A stretch of 64,000 bases of DNA from positions 1 through 64,000 of the forward strand of contig CAZCKC010000002.1 of NCBI GenBank assembly GCA_964499235.1. Direction: 5' to 3'. Below the pieces are notes generated by a model. That model did not search any database. It had not been told where the DNA came from and worked only from the letters and a program-made list of their open reading frames with translations. Shown in pieces: positions 1-8,432 of this stretch (positions are counted from its first letter, which is position 1; every line of letters starts with the position of its first letter). The DNA comes from JAFGRR01 sp964499235 (GTDB lineage: Bacteria; Planctomycetota; Phycisphaerae; UBA1845; Fen-1342). Both the position numbers and the translations under genes were made by a program.

Positions 1-84
1 AAGGCCAAGAAGAAGGCGACCAAGAAGGCTACGAAGAAGACCGCCAAGAAGAAGAAAGTGGCGAGTAAGAAGGCGAAGCGCTAG
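1..84 (+). CDS. C-terminal tail of a Lys/Ala-rich, histone H1-like protein (5' end outside window)
   Basis: Reading frame 1 runs from the first base to a TAG at 82-84 and encodes 27 residues, about two thirds of them lysine with Ala and Thr between (K-A-K-K-K-A-T-K-K type repeats). Such tails occur on bacterial histone H1-like proteins and on HU proteins with an H1-like extension, where they bind DNA electrostatically. The N-terminal domain lies outside the window, so the family cannot be fixed. A strong terminator follows 53 bases later, supporting a real gene end. Confidence 0.75.
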   Translation, partial: KAKKKATKKATKKTAKKKKVASKKAKR

Positions 85-136
85 GCGCCGGCGGCGCTGG
101 TCGCTCATTTTATCTGGCAGTTGATCTCCGCTAGAC

Positions 137-179
137 GACCGCTGTCGGCCCCGCGACGCCGGCAGCGGTCTTTCTTCTT
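137..179 (+). terminator. Rho-independent terminator
   Basis: Arms 137-148 (GACCGCTGTCGG) and 159-170 (CCGGCAGCGGTC) pair over 12 bp with one G-T wobble around a 10-base loop, followed by TTTCTTCTT (171-179). It ends transcription of the Lys-rich protein gene and separates it from the FkbM gene. This is one of the few textbook terminators in the window. Confidence 0.85.
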
Positions 180-290
180 GAGCGGACTGTCGCCAGTTGC
201 TATGGTACCAGTAGGCTTGGGGCAACCGTAAAACTTCCTAGGCGTTCAGTCGCACCTCGATCGACGGCTGACCGACGCCGGAGGCAACGC

Positions 291-1061
291 ATGCTGAAGA
301 CCCTGCGTCACACTGTTAAGCGAACGCGCCTGGCGCCAGTTTTACGGCCGCTGTACGCGGCGGTCCGGGACCGCGTCAGCCGCGAGATCCGGATGGATCG
401 CCGTTACAACGTATACACGCGGCAGATTCTGGAACGATCGCTCCGCGCGGATTCCAATGTGGTGGACGTCGGTTGCAACCGGGGCGACATCCTGCGCCAG
501 ATGCGGTCGCTGGCACCGGACGGCGACGCCTTCGCGTTTGAACCGTTGCCCGCGTTCGCGGCCGACCTGCGGCGCGACTTTCCGGCCGTCGAGGTCTACG
601 AGCTGGCCTTGAGCGATGAGCCCGGGCCCGCCACCTTTTATGAGGTCGTCAACCTTCCAGCGTACAGCGGGCTGCGGCAGCGCGACTACCCGAGCGACAA
701 GGTCACGCTTCGGGAGATTCAGGTGCAGCGCGCCCGGCTCGACGATATCCTGCCCGCCGATCTGCCGATCCAGTTAATCAAAATCGACGTCGAAGGCGCT
801 GAGCTGCAGGTACTCCGCGGCGCCCCGCGAACGCTTACGCGGCATCAGCCGCTCGTGATCTTCGAGCATGGCCGCGGTGCGGCCGAGCATTACGACACGA
901 CGCCGGGCGATGTTTTTGACTGGCTCGCTGAATGCGGCATGCATGTTTACCTGCTCGACGCCTGGCTGAGCGGGAAGCGGCCGCTGGCTCGGCCAGCGTT
1001 TGTAGGTGAGTTCGAGCAGCGGCGGAACTACTACTTTCTCGCCCAGGCGGCCTCAAGCTAG
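291..1061 (+). CDS. FkbM-family SAM-dependent methyltransferase
   Basis: A 256-residue protein with the FkbM methyltransferase fold. SAM-binding motif I is VVDVGCNRGD (about residues 57-66), an acidic ribose-binding Glu follows in AFEPL (about 84), and the family signature KIDVEGAE lies at about 165-172. FkbM proteins O-methylate small molecules, sugars or glycans; the substrate here is unknown. Start: ATG at 291 has a GGAGG Shine-Dalgarno at 280-284 with 6-base spacing. No signal peptide or membrane segment, so cytoplasmic. It stands between a terminator and the zinc-ribbon gene, 75 bases upstream of the latter's preferred start. Many FkbM enzymes work in polysaccharide biosynthesis, but nothing adjacent proves that here. 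Confidence 0.85.
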   Translation: MLKTLRHTVKRTRLAPVLRPLYAAVRDRVSREIRMDRRYNVYTRQILERSLRADSNVVDVGCNRGDILRQMRSLAPDGDAFAFEPLPAFAADLRRDFPAVEVYELALSDEPGPATFYEVVNLPAYSGLRQRDYPSDKVTLREIQVQRARLDDILPADLPIQLIKIDVEGAELQVLRGAPRTLTRHQPLVIFEHGRGAAEHYDTTPGDVFDWLAECGMHVYLLDAWLSGKRPLARPAFVGEFEQRRNYYFLAQAASS

Positions 1062-1136
1062 GCGTCGAGGGTGGTCACCGGCAAGCGTTGAGCACGCCCA
1101 GCCTCGTCTTTGGTTGGGGTGATCAAGAGGTGTCCG

Positions 1137-1682
1137 ATGCGGTGTCCGGCCTGCAAGGTTCAGCTGACGGTGATGAAGTACGAGGGGGCGAACGTGTACC
1201 ACTGCGGTGCGTGCGGTGGGAACATGGTGAACGAGCAGCGGCTGGAGCGGATCTGCGACGCGCGCGAGATCAAGATGCCGGAAGCGGTGCGGCAAAAGAT
1301 GATGGACATTGCCGACGCGCATCACCGGCCGGAGAGGCTGTGGTGCATCAGCTGCGGGACGGAGATGGACCGGATTCCGTTCAAGTTCTGGAATGACATC
1401 CAGATTGACCGCTGTCCGAAGTGCCGGAACATCTGGCTGGACAAGGGCGAGCTGGAGAAGTGCCAGATCTACTGGGAGTACATGCAGGACAATCCGGAGC
1501 AATGGGGGGAGGGTTCGGCGTTCGAGCGGCGGGCGGCGCTGGATGCGGAGCTGGTGCAGCGGCGAGCGGCGCTGCAGGAGGAGATGGACTTTTATCGGGA
1601 GCGGCGGTATTCCGGGCTGGGGTCGCCGCATCCCAACGCGGGCTTTCTGATCGGGTCGCTGTTCCGGCTGTTTGGGCGCTGA
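1137..1682 (+). CDS. Double zinc-ribbon (zf-TFIIB type) protein
   Basis: With ATG at 1137 the protein has 181 residues. Two Cys4 zinc ribbons are visible: C3/C6 with C23/C26, and C69/C72 with C92/C95, the second inside the zf-TFIIB-like stretch RCPKCRNIWLDKGELE. The C-terminal part is acidic and charged, ending in a short hydrophobic run. The frame can open at TTG 1110, but ATG 1137 has AAGAGG at 1125-1130 with 6-base spacing, so I prefer it. zf-TFIIB proteins are common in planctomycetes and other Gram-negatives; their biochemical role is not known. It follows the FkbM gene in the same direction and may be cotranscribed. Confidence 0.75.
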   Translation: MRCPACKVQLTVMKYEGANVYHCGACGGNMVNEQRLERICDAREIKMPEAVRQKMMDIADAHHRPERLWCISCGTEMDRIPFKFWNDIQIDRCPKCRNIWLDKGELEKCQIYWEYMQDNPEQWGEGSAFERRAALDAELVQRRAALQEEMDFYRERRYSGLGSPHPNAGFLIGSLFRLFGR

Positions 1683-1799
1683 GCGGGGGCGCGGGGGTAG
1701 CGCCGGGTGAGCAGCGCGGTCGGGCAACTGGCGGGGCTTGCACGATTCGCGCATTTTCCTAACGCAATCTTCCTTGGGCGGCGAGAAAACGTGGCGATT

Positions 1800-1825
1800 A
1801 GCGCATTCTTAACACTGAATGCGCT
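1800..1825. repeat. 9-bp inverted repeat spanning the phoB -35 region (operator candidate)
   Basis: AGCGCATTC (1800-1808) and GAATGCGCT (1817-1825) are perfect inverted copies around TTAACACT. The candidate -35 hexamer TTAACA lies in the centre. This position suits an operator for a dimeric regulator. It could also act as a weak hairpin after the zinc-ribbon gene, but no T-tract follows. Confidence 0.5.
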
Positions 1826-1837
1826 TTCGGATAACAT
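1809..1837 (+). promoter_or_regulatory. Putative sigma70-type promoter of phoB
   Basis: TTAACA (1809-1814, 5 of 6 to consensus), a 17-bp spacer, then TAACAT (1832-1837, 4 of 6). Transcription would start near 1844, giving a 5' leader of about 65 bases that contains the hairpin at 1849-1896. Not tested experimentally. Confidence 0.5.
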
Positions 1838-1848
1838 CTGCGTGTTAA

Positions 1849-1896
1849 CGTTCGGGCAGGATTTTGGTAGTCGTGTGACAACGATCCTGACGAACG
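1849..1896 (+). repeat. Imperfect 18-bp inverted repeat / 5'-leader hairpin of phoB
   Basis: The left arm 1849-1866 carries CGTTCG and CAGGAT; the right arm 1879-1896 carries ATCCTG and CGAACG in inverted order, with a one-base offset between the blocks. The loop is 1867-1878. The hairpin ends immediately before GGAG (1897-1900), the likely ribosome binding site for ATG 1909. It could modulate translation or be a protein-binding palindrome. Confidence 0.5.
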
Positions 1897-1908
1897 GGAG
1901 TTCGTAGA

Positions 1909-2622
1909 ATGCCGCCGCGGAAGCTGATCCTCGTGGTTGAAGACGAGACGGACCTGGCTGACCTGGTTTGCTATCACCTGGAGCGGGAGGGGTACGAGAC
2001 GCGCCGGGCGGCGGACGGCGAGCGGGCGATGGCGGAGGCGTATCGCCAGACGCCGGACTTGGTCGTGCTGGATCGGATGCTGCCGAAGCTGTCGGGGGAC
2101 GAGGTCGCGCGGCGGTTTCGGCGGGACGACCGGCTGTCGACGATCCCGATCATCATGCTGACGGCGAAGGCGGAGGAGGCGGACGAGCTGGTCGGCTTTG
2201 CGCTGGGGGTCGACGATTACGTGCCCAAGCCGTTCTCGATCAAGCTGTTGATGGCGCGGATCAGCGCGGTGCTGCGGCGGGACCAGGCGAGCCACGCGGG
2301 CGTACGGGACACGCTGACGATCGGGCCGGTGGTGCTGGATCACGGCCGGCACGAGGTGACGGTCGACGCGAACCCGGTGGAGCTGACGGCGACGGAATTC
2401 CGGATCCTCTCCAGCCTGATGTCGGCCAAGGGGCGGGTGATGTCGCGGGAGCAGCTGATCGAATCGACGCTGGGGCATGGGGCGGCGGTGACCAACCGGG
2501 CGATGGACGTGCACATTGCGGCGTTGCGGAAGAAGCTCGGCAATGCGGCCCCGTGCATTCAGACGATCCGCGGGGTCGGCTATGCGTTTCGGGTTGGCGA
2601 GAACGACGTCGCGCACGCCTAA
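1909..2622 (+). CDS. phoB: Phosphate regulon response regulator PhoB (OmpR family)
   Basis: 237 residues: receiver domain (about 5-120) then a winged-helix Trans_reg_C domain (about 135-232). The acidic pocket is E11/D12, the phosphoacceptor is D55 in VVLDRMLP, and the switch Thr and Lys appear in MLTAK and VPKPF. The C-terminal half contains TATEFRILSSL and an AIRGVGYAFR-like ending (TIRGVGYAFR). When phosphorylated by PhoR, PhoB activates phosphate-starvation genes. It is directly followed by a PhoR-type kinase and the pst genes, which fixes the assignment better than the domain structure alone. ATG 1909 has GGAG at 1897-1900. An inverted repeat over the candidate promoter suggests additional control. 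Confidence 0.92.
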   Translation: MPPRKLILVVEDETDLADLVCYHLEREGYETRRAADGERAMAEAYRQTPDLVVLDRMLPKLSGDEVARRFRRDDRLSTIPIIMLTAKAEEADELVGFALGVDDYVPKPFSIKLLMARISAVLRRDQASHAGVRDTLTIGPVVLDHGRHEVTVDANPVELTATEFRILSSLMSAKGRVMSREQLIESTLGHGAAVTNRAMDVHIAALRKKLGNAAPCIQTIRGVGYAFRVGENDVAHA

Positions 2623-2670
2623 GCGGCGCCGGCGGGCCCGCCCTACCGCTCACAGAGTGGCTTTGTTGGC

Positions 2671-4530
2671 ATGACGCTCAGCAATCAGCCTTGGCGCATT
2701 CTGCTATTCAGTGGCGTGTTCGTCGCGGTGGCGTTTGCGCTGGCATTCTGGGTCATCAGCAACGAGCGCGATCGGCAGTTCGACTTGGAGCAGAGCGAGG
2801 AGCTGCTGCTGTTGGGGCGGGTGGTGCGGGCGACGCTGCAGGAGACGTGGCCGAACCTGGCGGCGGCGGACCTGCACCGGCTTGAGCCGGCGTTGAAGTC
2901 GGAGCAGGTGACGTTGCTGATCCTGGGGCCGGAGCGCAAGCTGCGGTGGAAGCTGGGAGCGTCGCCGCCGGGCGCGGGGTTTGATGAGCTGCCGTTTGCG
3001 GCGGACGGCGCGCGCAACGCGGTGACGGGGCTGCAATCGTGGGGGGCGGCGAGGAGCCAGTACGCGATCGCGGCGTTGCCGATCGCGAGCTCGGCCGAAC
3101 CGCAGGGCGTGATCTGGCTGGCGAAGCCGGCGTGGAGCCTGACGGCGGACACGAGCGGGCTGACGCGGGTGCTGGGGCTCGCGGCGGCGCTGATGGCGCT
3201 GGTGACGGTGCTGCTGGCGTTCTTCATGTTCCGGCTGCGGGCGCGGCTGTTCCGGCGGCTGGTGCGGGCGGCGCGGCGGCTGTCGAAGGGTGACCTGCGG
3301 ACGGAGATCGAGATCTCCGGCTCGGATGAGCTGGCGCTGTTATCGAACGCGTTGAACAAGGTGCGCAGCCGGCTGTTGGCGCAGGTGGAGACGATCGATC
3401 GCCAGCGGCGGACGCTGGAAGCGCTGGTGAACCAGTTGCACGAGGGTGTGGTGGTGACGCGGGATGATGGGCGGATCGCGCTGATCAACCCGGCGGCGGT
3501 GCGGCTGCTGAACCTGGACGTGCATTCGAATGGCATCATCGACCTAGTCGGGCGGCCGGTGGAACAGTGCATTCCGCAGCACCCGCTGCAGCGGCTGCTG
3601 CTGGACCCGCGGGTGCCAGTGCGGGCGGCGGATGACGAGGTCCCGCCGGCGCTGGAGCAGAAGCCGATTGCGATCGAGGGTCCGGACCGGACGACGTACG
3701 TCCTGGCGGACGCGAGCACGCTGGCGCTGGCGTCGCCGGACAACCCGGACGAGGACACGCCGGGGCGGGCATTGGTGTTGACGGAGGTGACGGAGCTGCA
3801 GCGGACGATCCAGCTGCGGACGGATTTCGTGGCGAACGCTTCGCATGAGCTGCGGACGCCGTTGTCGACGATCCGGGCGGCGATTGAGACGTTGCTGGCG
3901 ATGGATCTGGCGACGGAGGCGGGGGCGGCGCAAAACTTCCTGAACGCGATCGACCGGCACAGTGCGCGGCTGCAGGACCTGGTCTCCGACCTGCTCGACC
4001 TGTCGCGGCTAGAGGCGCCGAACAAGCCGTTCGAGCCGGAGGCGATCGCGGTGCACAACCTGCTGGAGGACCTGCACGCGCGGTTCGCGGAATCGCTGGA
4101 CCGCAAGGAACTGCACTGGAGGGCGCAGGTGACACCGCCGGAGTTCGGCATGCTGTCCGCGAACCCGCAGCTGCTGCGGCTGGCGATTGACAACCTGGTG
4201 GAGAACGCGATCAAGTTCACCGACCCCGGCGGGACGATCAAAGTGCTGATCCACCACGCGCGGGAGCACCAGGAGGTGGCGATCGCGGTCGTGGACGATG
4301 GCTGCGGGATCCCGGCGGCTGAGCGCGACCGGGTCTTTGAGCGGTTCTACCAGGTGGAGCGCGGGCGGTCGGGCGCGGAGCGCGGGACGGGGCTGGGGCT
4401 GTCGATCGTCCGGCATGCGGTCGGGGCGATGAAGGGGCGGGCGGAGCTCGAATCGGTCGAGGGGCACGGGACGCGGATCACGCTGTACCTGCCGCTGGGG
4501 ACACCGCAGCGGGTGCAGGTCGCGGGCTGA
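2671..4530 (+). CDS. phoR: Phosphate regulon sensor histidine kinase PhoR
   Basis: 619 residues. TM1 at about 10-30, a periplasmic or extracytoplasmic loop of about 135 residues, TM2 at about 166-187, HAMP linker (about 190-245), PAS domain (about 250-380), HisKA with the phosphorylated His392 in FVANASHELRTP, and an HATPase_c domain with N box (NLVENAIKF), G1 (DDGCGIP), F box (ERFYQVERG) and G2 (GTGLGLSI). It is expected to phosphorylate the adjacent PhoB when the Pst/PhoU complex signals low phosphate. The periplasmic loop is longer than in E. coli PhoR, which lacks a large sensor loop, so direct sensing of another ligand is possible. It starts 48 bases after phoB. Confidence 0.92.
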   Translation: MTLSNQPWRILLFSGVFVAVAFALAFWVISNERDRQFDLEQSEELLLLGRVVRATLQETWPNLAAADLHRLEPALKSEQVTLLILGPERKLRWKLGASPPGAGFDELPFAADGARNAVTGLQSWGAARSQYAIAALPIASSAEPQGVIWLAKPAWSLTADTSGLTRVLGLAAALMALVTVLLAFFMFRLRARLFRRLVRAARRLSKGDLRTEIEISGSDELALLSNALNKVRSRLLAQVETIDRQRRTLEALVNQLHEGVVVTRDDGRIALINPAAVRLLNLDVHSNGIIDLVGRPVEQCIPQHPLQRLLLDPRVPVRAADDEVPPALEQKPIAIEGPDRTTYVLADASTLALASPDNPDEDTPGRALVLTEVTELQRTIQLRTDFVANASHELRTPLSTIRAAIETLLAMDLATEAGAAQNFLNAIDRHSARLQDLVSDLLDLSRLEAPNKPFEPEAIAVHNLLEDLHARFAESLDRKELHWRAQVTPPEFGMLSANPQLLRLAIDNLVENAIKFTDPGGTIKVLIHHAREHQEVAIAVVDDGCGIPAAERDRVFERFYQVERGRSGAERGTGLGLSIVRHAVGAMKGRAELESVEGHGTRITLYLPLGTPQRVQVAG

Positions 4531-4571
4531 GGCCGCCGGCGAGTGTGCGGTGGCGTGGGGGATAGCGAGCC

Positions 4572-4603
4572 CTAACGCAACACTCACAATCTCCTGGTAT
4601 AAA
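4572..4603 (+). promoter_or_regulatory. Putative pstS promoter with Pho-box-like direct repeat
   Basis: TGG followed by TATAAA (TG at 4595-4596, TATAAA 4598-4603) resembles an extended -10. Just upstream, CTAACGC (4572-4578) and CTCACAA (4583-4589) are spaced by 11 bp, the periodicity of a PhoB box, and no clear -35 is present, as expected for a PhoB-activated promoter. The repeat is short and degenerate, so this is tentative. Confidence 0.35.
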
Positions 4604-4666
4604 TTCCGGATTCGGCAGTCGCGGTCGGCGTGGCGGGCGAAATCGGGCTTTCGGGAGCATAACGCG

Positions 4667-5713
4667 ATGATGGAACGTCTCGGACGGTGTCGGCTGCTGG
4701 TTGGTCTGGGGGCCGTCCTGATTGTGGCGGCGGCGGTCGGCTGTCGCCAGCAGGACGGGGCGAACAGCGGTGGGCTGGCGGGCGAGCTGGAGATCGACGG
4801 CTCGAGCACGGTGCACCCGGTCGCGGTCGCGGCGGCGGAGATGTTCCGGCAAGAGCACGGGCAGGCCCAGGTCTCGATCGGCCAGTCGGGCACGGGCGGG
4901 GGCTTCAAGAAGTTCCTGGTGCCGGAGCCGGGGCTGCGGACGGACATCAACAACGCCTCGCGGCCGATCAAGCCGAGCGAGCAGGAAACGGCCGAGGCGC
5001 TGGGGATCGAGTACCTCGAGCTGCCGATCGCGTACGACGGGATCGCGGTGGTGGTGCACCCGAGCAACGACTTCGTGGAGTACCTGACGGTCGAGGAGCT
5101 AAACCGGATCTACGGCCCGGGCAGCGAGATCGATAACTGGCAGCAGGTGCGCGCGGGTTTTCCGGACCTGCCGCTGAAGCCGTACGGGCCGTCGCCGAAC
5201 CACGGGACGTTCGAGTACTTCACCGAGATGATCAACGGGGAAGCGCGGGCGACGCGGCAGGATTACGCGGCGAGCGAGCCCAAGCAGATCATCCAGGGCG
5301 TGGCCGGCGACCGTGGGGCGATCGGCTACTTCGGCTTCGCGTACTACCTGCGTGGCAAGGACGACCTGAAGCTGCTGGCGGTGAAGCACGGTGACGCGGC
5401 GCCGGTGAAGCCGGCGCCGGAGACGATCAGCAACCTGAGCTACCGGCCGTTGGCGCGGCCGATCTTCATGTACATCAACAAGCAGGCGGCGGAGACGAAG
5501 CCGACGGTCGACGCGTACGTCTTCTTCCTGATCGACCATGCCGAGCAGATCGTGGCGCACGAGCGGGTGGGGTATGTCCCGCTGAGCCCGGCGCTCTACG
5601 AGACGATCCGCGCACGATACCAGGAGCGGGTGACGGGAACGCTGTATCCTGACACGGCGTCGCACCACAAGAGCCTGTACGAACACTTTGGCCTGGCGCG
5701 CGGGGCGTCATGA
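4667..5713 (+). CDS. pstS: Phosphate ABC transporter substrate-binding lipoprotein PstS
   Basis: With ATG 4667 (GGGAG at 4653-4657) the protein has 348 residues. It begins with a lipoprotein signal: a basic start, a hydrophobic run and the lipobox AAVGC. The mature domain carries PstS/PBP-like motifs: IDGSSTVHPV near the N-terminus, QSGTGGGFKKF (phosphate binding loop) and DINNASRPIK. The product binds phosphate outside the cytoplasmic membrane and hands it to PstCA. A longer frame back to a GTG at 4550 exists but would bury the signal peptide. It overlaps pstC by 4 bases (ATGA), the first of three such overlaps that indicate tight translational coupling across pstSCAB. Confidence 0.93.
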   Translation: MMERLGRCRLLVGLGAVLIVAAAVGCRQQDGANSGGLAGELEIDGSSTVHPVAVAAAEMFRQEHGQAQVSIGQSGTGGGFKKFLVPEPGLRTDINNASRPIKPSEQETAEALGIEYLELPIAYDGIAVVVHPSNDFVEYLTVEELNRIYGPGSEIDNWQQVRAGFPDLPLKPYGPSPNHGTFEYFTEMINGEARATRQDYAASEPKQIIQGVAGDRGAIGYFGFAYYLRGKDDLKLLAVKHGDAAPVKPAPETISNLSYRPLARPIFMYINKQAAETKPTVDAYVFFLIDHAEQIVAHERVGYVPLSPALYETIRARYQERVTGTLYPDTASHHKSLYEHFGLARGAS

Positions 5714-6630
5714 CCACGCTAGCGACGACGAGCTTGCGGGGACGCATGCGGCCGCGCGAGGTGCTGATCCGGGCCTGCTTCGCGGGCTGCGCGGGGTTGT
5801 CGATCCTGATCACGCTGGGCGTGGTCGTGGTGCTGGTGACGGAGTCGCTCCCGTTTTTCGAGCAGGTGGGGCTGGTCGAGTACCTGTTCGGCACGACGTG
5901 GTCGCCGCAGTTCGCGCCGGCCGCGTTTGGGGTGTTGCCGCTGGTATGGGGCACGCTGATGGTGGGGCTGGGGGCGTTGCTGCTGGCGGTGCCGACGGGG
6001 GTGGCGACGGCGATCTTCCTGAGCGAGTACGCGCCGCCGTGGGTGCGGCAGTTCTTGAAGCCGGTACTGGAGATCCTGGCGGGGGTACCGAGCGTGGTGT
6101 ACGGCTACTTCGCGCTGACCTTCATCACGCCGATCGTCTTCCGGCAGTGGCTGGGGCTGGAGCAGGTACCGTTGTTCAATGCGGCCAGCGCGGCGGTGGT
6201 GCTGGCGGTGATGATTCTGCCGACGATCGTCTCGCTGTCGGACGACGCGTTCCGGTCGGTGCCGCGGACGCTGCGTGAGGGGGCGTACGCGCTGGCGGCG
6301 ACGCGGCTGGAGGTCTCGATCCGGGTGGTCTTTCCGGCGGCGCTGTCGGGGACGATCGCGGCGGTGCTGCTGGCGTTCGCGCGGGCGATCGGCGAGACGA
6401 TGGCGGTGACGCTGGCGGCGGGCTCGACGCCGACCTTGTCGCTGGACGTGTTCAACAGCGTTCAGACGATGACGGCGTACATTGTGGGAGTGGCGAAGGG
6501 TGACGCGTCGGCCGGCTCGATCGAGTACACCTCGATCTACGCGGTGGGGCTGACGCTGTTCGTGATGACGCTGGGGATCAACCTACTGGCGCAGCGGGTG
6601 TTCGCGCGGTTTCGGGAGAAGTACGAATGA
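5710..6630 (+). CDS. pstC: Phosphate ABC transporter permease PstC
   Basis: 306 residues with about six transmembrane helices and a binding-protein-dependent transport inner-membrane domain. The cytoplasmic EAA-like loop is seen at ALRE..LAATRLE (written TLREGAYALAATRLEV), which contacts PstB. Hydrophobic motifs such as GVPSVVYGYFAL are typical of PstC. It forms the membrane channel together with PstA. Start ATG overlaps the pstS stop by 4 bases, and its own TGA overlaps the pstA start by 4 bases. Confidence 0.92.
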   Translation: MTTLATTSLRGRMRPREVLIRACFAGCAGLSILITLGVVVVLVTESLPFFEQVGLVEYLFGTTWSPQFAPAAFGVLPLVWGTLMVGLGALLLAVPTGVATAIFLSEYAPPWVRQFLKPVLEILAGVPSVVYGYFALTFITPIVFRQWLGLEQVPLFNAASAAVVLAVMILPTIVSLSDDAFRSVPRTLREGAYALAATRLEVSIRVVFPAALSGTIAAVLLAFARAIGETMAVTLAAGSTPTLSLDVFNSVQTMTAYIVGVAKGDASAGSIEYTSIYAVGLTLFVMTLGINLLAQRVFARFREKYE

Positions 6631-7562
6631 CGGCGGCGCAGCGCGTGGACGTGTTTGCGCCGCGGCTGGCGCGGCGGCGGGCGATGGGGCTGCTGTTCGT
6701 CGCGTTCTGCGTCGTGGCGTCGGCGTCGTCGCTGCTGGTGCTGGCGGCGCTGATCTGGCGGATCGTGTCGCAGGGCCTCGCGGTGATCGACTGGGGTTTT
6801 TTGACGTCGTACGTGTCGCAGTTGAACCCGGCGGACACCGGCATCTACGCAGCGCTGCTGGGGACGCTCTGGCTGATGGTGCTGACGACGGTGATCGCGG
6901 TGCCGCTGGGGGTCGGGGCGGCGATCTACCTGCACGAGTACGCCCGGCCGACGTGGCTGACGCGGCTGATCGAGCTGAACATTGCGAACCTGGCGGGGGT
7001 GCCGTCGATCGTCTACGGGCTGCTGGGGCTGACGATCTTCGTACGGCTGATGACGCGGGTTCTGGATCAGGCGGGGGTCGAGCAGCGGTTCAACCCGTTC
7101 GGGGACAGCCTGTTGAGCGGGGCGCTGACGATGGCGCTGCTGGTGTTGCCGGTGATCATCATCGCGGCCCGCGAAGCGCTGGCGGCGGTGCCGGACTCGG
7201 TGCGGCAGGCGGCGTACGCGGTGGGCGCGACGCGCTGGCAGGCGGTGCGGAGCCACGTGCTGCCGGCGGCGCTGCCGGGGATCATCACCGGGATGATCCT
7301 GTCACTGTCGCGGGCGATCGGCGAGGCGGCGCCGCTGATCGTGGTCGGGGCGGCGACGTACATGTCGCAGGCGCCACGGGTGTTCGGCACGGACTTCACG
7401 GTCCTGCCGATCCAGGTGTTCTATTGGGCGAGCGAGAACGCAGAGATCTACGAGCAGCTGACAGCCGGCGCGATCCTGGTCCTGCTGGCGGTGCTGCTCG
7501 CGATGAACAGCGTCGGCGTGCTGATCCGCGGACTCCAACAGCGGCACGGTGGGAACGTATGA
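6627..7562 (+). CDS. pstA: Phosphate ABC transporter permease PstA
   Basis: 311 residues, six predicted membrane helices. The N-terminal helix is at about 22-45 and the conserved permease core includes GVPSIVYGLLGL and the EAA-like loop DSVRQAAYAVGATRWQAV. The C-terminal region SRAIGEAAPLIVVGAATY is typical of PstA. Partner of PstC in the inner-membrane channel. ATGA overlaps exist with both pstC and pstB, so the four transporter genes are translationally coupled. Confidence 0.92.
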   Translation: MTAAQRVDVFAPRLARRRAMGLLFVAFCVVASASSLLVLAALIWRIVSQGLAVIDWGFLTSYVSQLNPADTGIYAALLGTLWLMVLTTVIAVPLGVGAAIYLHEYARPTWLTRLIELNIANLAGVPSIVYGLLGLTIFVRLMTRVLDQAGVEQRFNPFGDSLLSGALTMALLVLPVIIIAAREALAAVPDSVRQAAYAVGATRWQAVRSHVLPAALPGIITGMILSLSRAIGEAAPLIVVGAATYMSQAPRVFGTDFTVLPIQVFYWASENAEIYEQLTAGAILVLLAVLLAMNSVGVLIRGLQQRHGGNV

Positions 7563-8404
7563 ACGGATCCTCGAGCGCACTTCGAATGGTGGACAGCGCG
7601 CGGCCGGTGGAGGCGCCGCTGACGGTGCGGCACGAAGCGGGCGATGCCGAGGAGGCGCCGGCCGTGTACGCGATCGACGGGCTGAGCATCCACTACGGCG
7701 ACTTCTGCGCGGTCAAGGACGTGACGATGACGATCGAGCCGCGGCGGGTGACGGCGATGATCGGGCCGTCGGGGTGCGGGAAGTCGACGCTGCTGCGGGC
7801 GCTGAACCGGATGAACGACTTCATCCCGAACTTCCGGGCGCGCGGCGCCGTGCGCTACCACGGGACGGACATTTATTCGAAGAGCTGCGACCCGGTCGAG
7901 CTGCGGCGGCACGTCGGGATGGTCTTCCAGAAGCCGAACCCGTTCCCGAAGACGATCTACAAGAACGTGGCATGGGGCGCGCGGATCAACGGTTACCGCG
8001 GGAACCTGGACGACCTCGTGGAGCGCTCGCTGCGGCAGGCGGCGCTGTGGGAGGAGGTCAAGCACAAGCTGCACCGGAGCGCTTACGAGCTCTCCGGCGG
8101 CCAGCAGCAGCGGCTGTGCATCGCGCGGGCGATCGCGCTGCAGCCGGAAGTGCTGCTGATGGACGAGCCCTGTTCGGCCCTCGACCCGATCGCCACGGCG
8201 CGGATCGAGGACCTGATCGACGAGCTGAAGAAGCAGTTCACGGTGGTCCTCGTCACGCACAACATGCAACAGGCCTCCCGGGTTTCCGATAAGACCGCCT
8301 TTCTCTACCTCGGCGCGTTGATCGAGTTCGCGGAGACCGACCGGATCTTCACCAACCCGACCAATCCCCGGACGCAAGATTACATCACCGGCCGCTTCGG
8401 CTAA
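7559..8404 (+). CDS. pstB: Phosphate ABC transporter ATPase PstB
   Basis: With the ATG at 7559, which overlaps the pstA stop (ATGA), the protein has 281 residues. Walker A is GPSGCGKST at 69-77, the Q loop is VFQKPNPFP, the ABC signature is LSGGQQQRLCIARAIA, Walker B is VLLMDEPCSALDP and the switch His is in LVTHNMQQA. The RMNDFIPNFR stretch after Walker A is characteristic of PstB. There is an N-terminal extension of about 35 residues compared with E. coli PstB (257 residues). It energises phosphate import through PstCA. Confidence 0.95.
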   Translation: MNGSSSALRMVDSARPVEAPLTVRHEAGDAEEAPAVYAIDGLSIHYGDFCAVKDVTMTIEPRRVTAMIGPSGCGKSTLLRALNRMNDFIPNFRARGAVRYHGTDIYSKSCDPVELRRHVGMVFQKPNPFPKTIYKNVAWGARINGYRGNLDDLVERSLRQAALWEEVKHKLHRSAYELSGGQQQRLCIARAIALQPEVLLMDEPCSALDPIATARIEDLIDELKKQFTVVLVTHNMQQASRVSDKTAFLYLGALIEFAETDRIFTNPTNPRTQDYITGRFG

Positions 8405-8432
8405 GGGATTCCGGCGGGAATTGCCGATCAAC

